This document shows, piece by piece, positions 12,511 to 12,918 of a stretch of 12,918 bases of DNA. The translations under genes were made by a program, and so were the position numbers. This stretch comes from an uncultured Blautia sp. Lineage in GTDB: Bacteria > Bacillota > Clostridia > Lachnospirales > Lachnospiraceae. Positions within the stretch are counted from its first letter, which is position 1, and every line of letters starts with the position of its first letter. Below the pieces are notes generated by a model. It searched no databases, was not told the DNA's origin, and saw nothing but the letters and a program-made list of their open reading frames with translations. The stretch is taken from NCBI GenBank assembly GCA_934358405.1, contig CAKRKL010000050.1:1-12918 (forward strand), in the 5' to 3' direction.

Positions 12511-12918
12511 TTATTCAGCTTTTACTGTGTTTTTGTATACACGGTTCAATGCTACAGGATGGAAATCAACACCAGTTACAGAGCTTGATAACATTTCTGC
12601 ATTTGCCTGTGTATAAAGTGGGAAGATTACAGCGTCATCCATAACAAGCTTCTCTGCATCATACATTCTAGCCCAACGTCCTTCAGCGTCTGTGCAAAGG
12701 TCACCAGTTGTGCACTCTGCGATGATGGAGTCATACTCTTCGCTGCTCCACAGACCATAGTTGTTGGAGTTGTCTGTAATCCACATTCCAAGGTAAGTCA
12801 TTGGGTCTGCATAGTCTGGTCCCCAACGGGTAAGCGCTACTTCGTAGGTTCCGTTCTGCATATCCTCAACACGCTGTTTCTTAGGCTCTACTGTAAGGTT
12901 TACAGTTAATCCTGGAAG
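12511..12918 (-). CDS. oppA: Oligopeptide/dipeptide ABC transporter substrate-binding lipoprotein, C-terminal part (partial)
   Basis: Only the last 135 residues are in the window; the gene continues beyond its right edge. The reading frame is open from 12918 down to the stop at 12511. The visible part has the features of the SBP_bac_5 family C-terminus: LTVEPKKQRVEDMQNGTYEV, the ALTRWGPDYADPMTYLGMW segment (a conserved W-x-x-DYxDP pattern that lines the peptide-binding cleft), and a final IFPLYTQANAEM. In Gram-positive bacteria this subunit is a lipoprotein anchored outside the membrane that passes peptides to OppBC; the signal peptide cannot be seen here. It is the first visible gene of the operon, separated from oppB by 185 bp with a terminator and a leader hairpin. 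Confidence 0.9.
   Translation of the reverse strand, partial: LPGLTVNLTVEPKKQRVEDMQNGTYEVALTRWGPDYADPMTYLGMWITDNSNNYGLWSSEEYDSIIAECTTGDLCTDAEGRWARMYDAEKLVMDDAVIFPLYTQANAEMLSSSVTGVDFHPVALNRVYKNTVKAE

Overview
The window looks like chromosomal DNA of an anaerobic Firmicute of the class Clostridia, most likely a gut Lachnospiraceae. The evidence is the moderate GC content, strong GGAGG-type ribosome binding sites, A/T-rich clostridial promoters, a sensor kinase of the LTELQGG type, and a typical five-gene peptide-transport operon. No tRNA, rRNA, phage gene, CRISPR array or transposase was seen.

Left part (1-4038): a complete rRNA-type SAM methyltransferase gene (25-885, +) is followed by a small gene for a nine-cysteine protein of 63 residues (982-1173, +) with a near-consensus promoter. 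This small gene converges, across a large bidirectional hairpin terminator (1204-1267), on a minus-strand block. That block holds a TetR-type regulator (4038-3457), then its own terminator and a new promoter, then a six-helix DUF308 membrane protein (3273-2695) and a radical SAM/SPASM enzyme (2673-1300). The last two form a two-gene operon. The substrate of the radical SAM enzyme cannot be read from the sequence.

Middle (4039-8000): a divergent intergenic region carries the TetR promoter with a small palindrome. On the other side it carries a set of 11-bp-phased TTAAGA-like boxes in front of a two-component system on the plus strand. The system has an OmpR-family response regulator (GTG start at 4337) and a large sensor kinase (5127-8000). 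The kinase has a roughly 420-residue external domain, six predicted membrane helices and an atypical ATP-binding G1 box. A separate promoter sits in the gap between the two genes.

Right part (8001-12918): after a bidirectional terminator (8014-8061) comes a 208-bp near-perfect palindrome (8071-8278), which no coding feature explains and which holds a 20-codon ORF with a good ribosome binding site. It abuts the end of a minus-strand oligopeptide/dipeptide ABC transporter operon read right to left: oppA (C-terminal part only; the gene runs off the window), oppB, oppC, oppD, oppF. A terminator plus a long leader hairpin lie between oppA and oppB. This fits the usual need for more binding protein than membrane and ATPase subunits. 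oppB to oppF are packed with gaps of 4 and 11 bp and one 17-bp overlap.

The best candidates for something undescribed are the 208-bp palindrome with its mini-ORF, and the pairing of the nine-cysteine peptide with the convergent radical SAM/SPASM gene.
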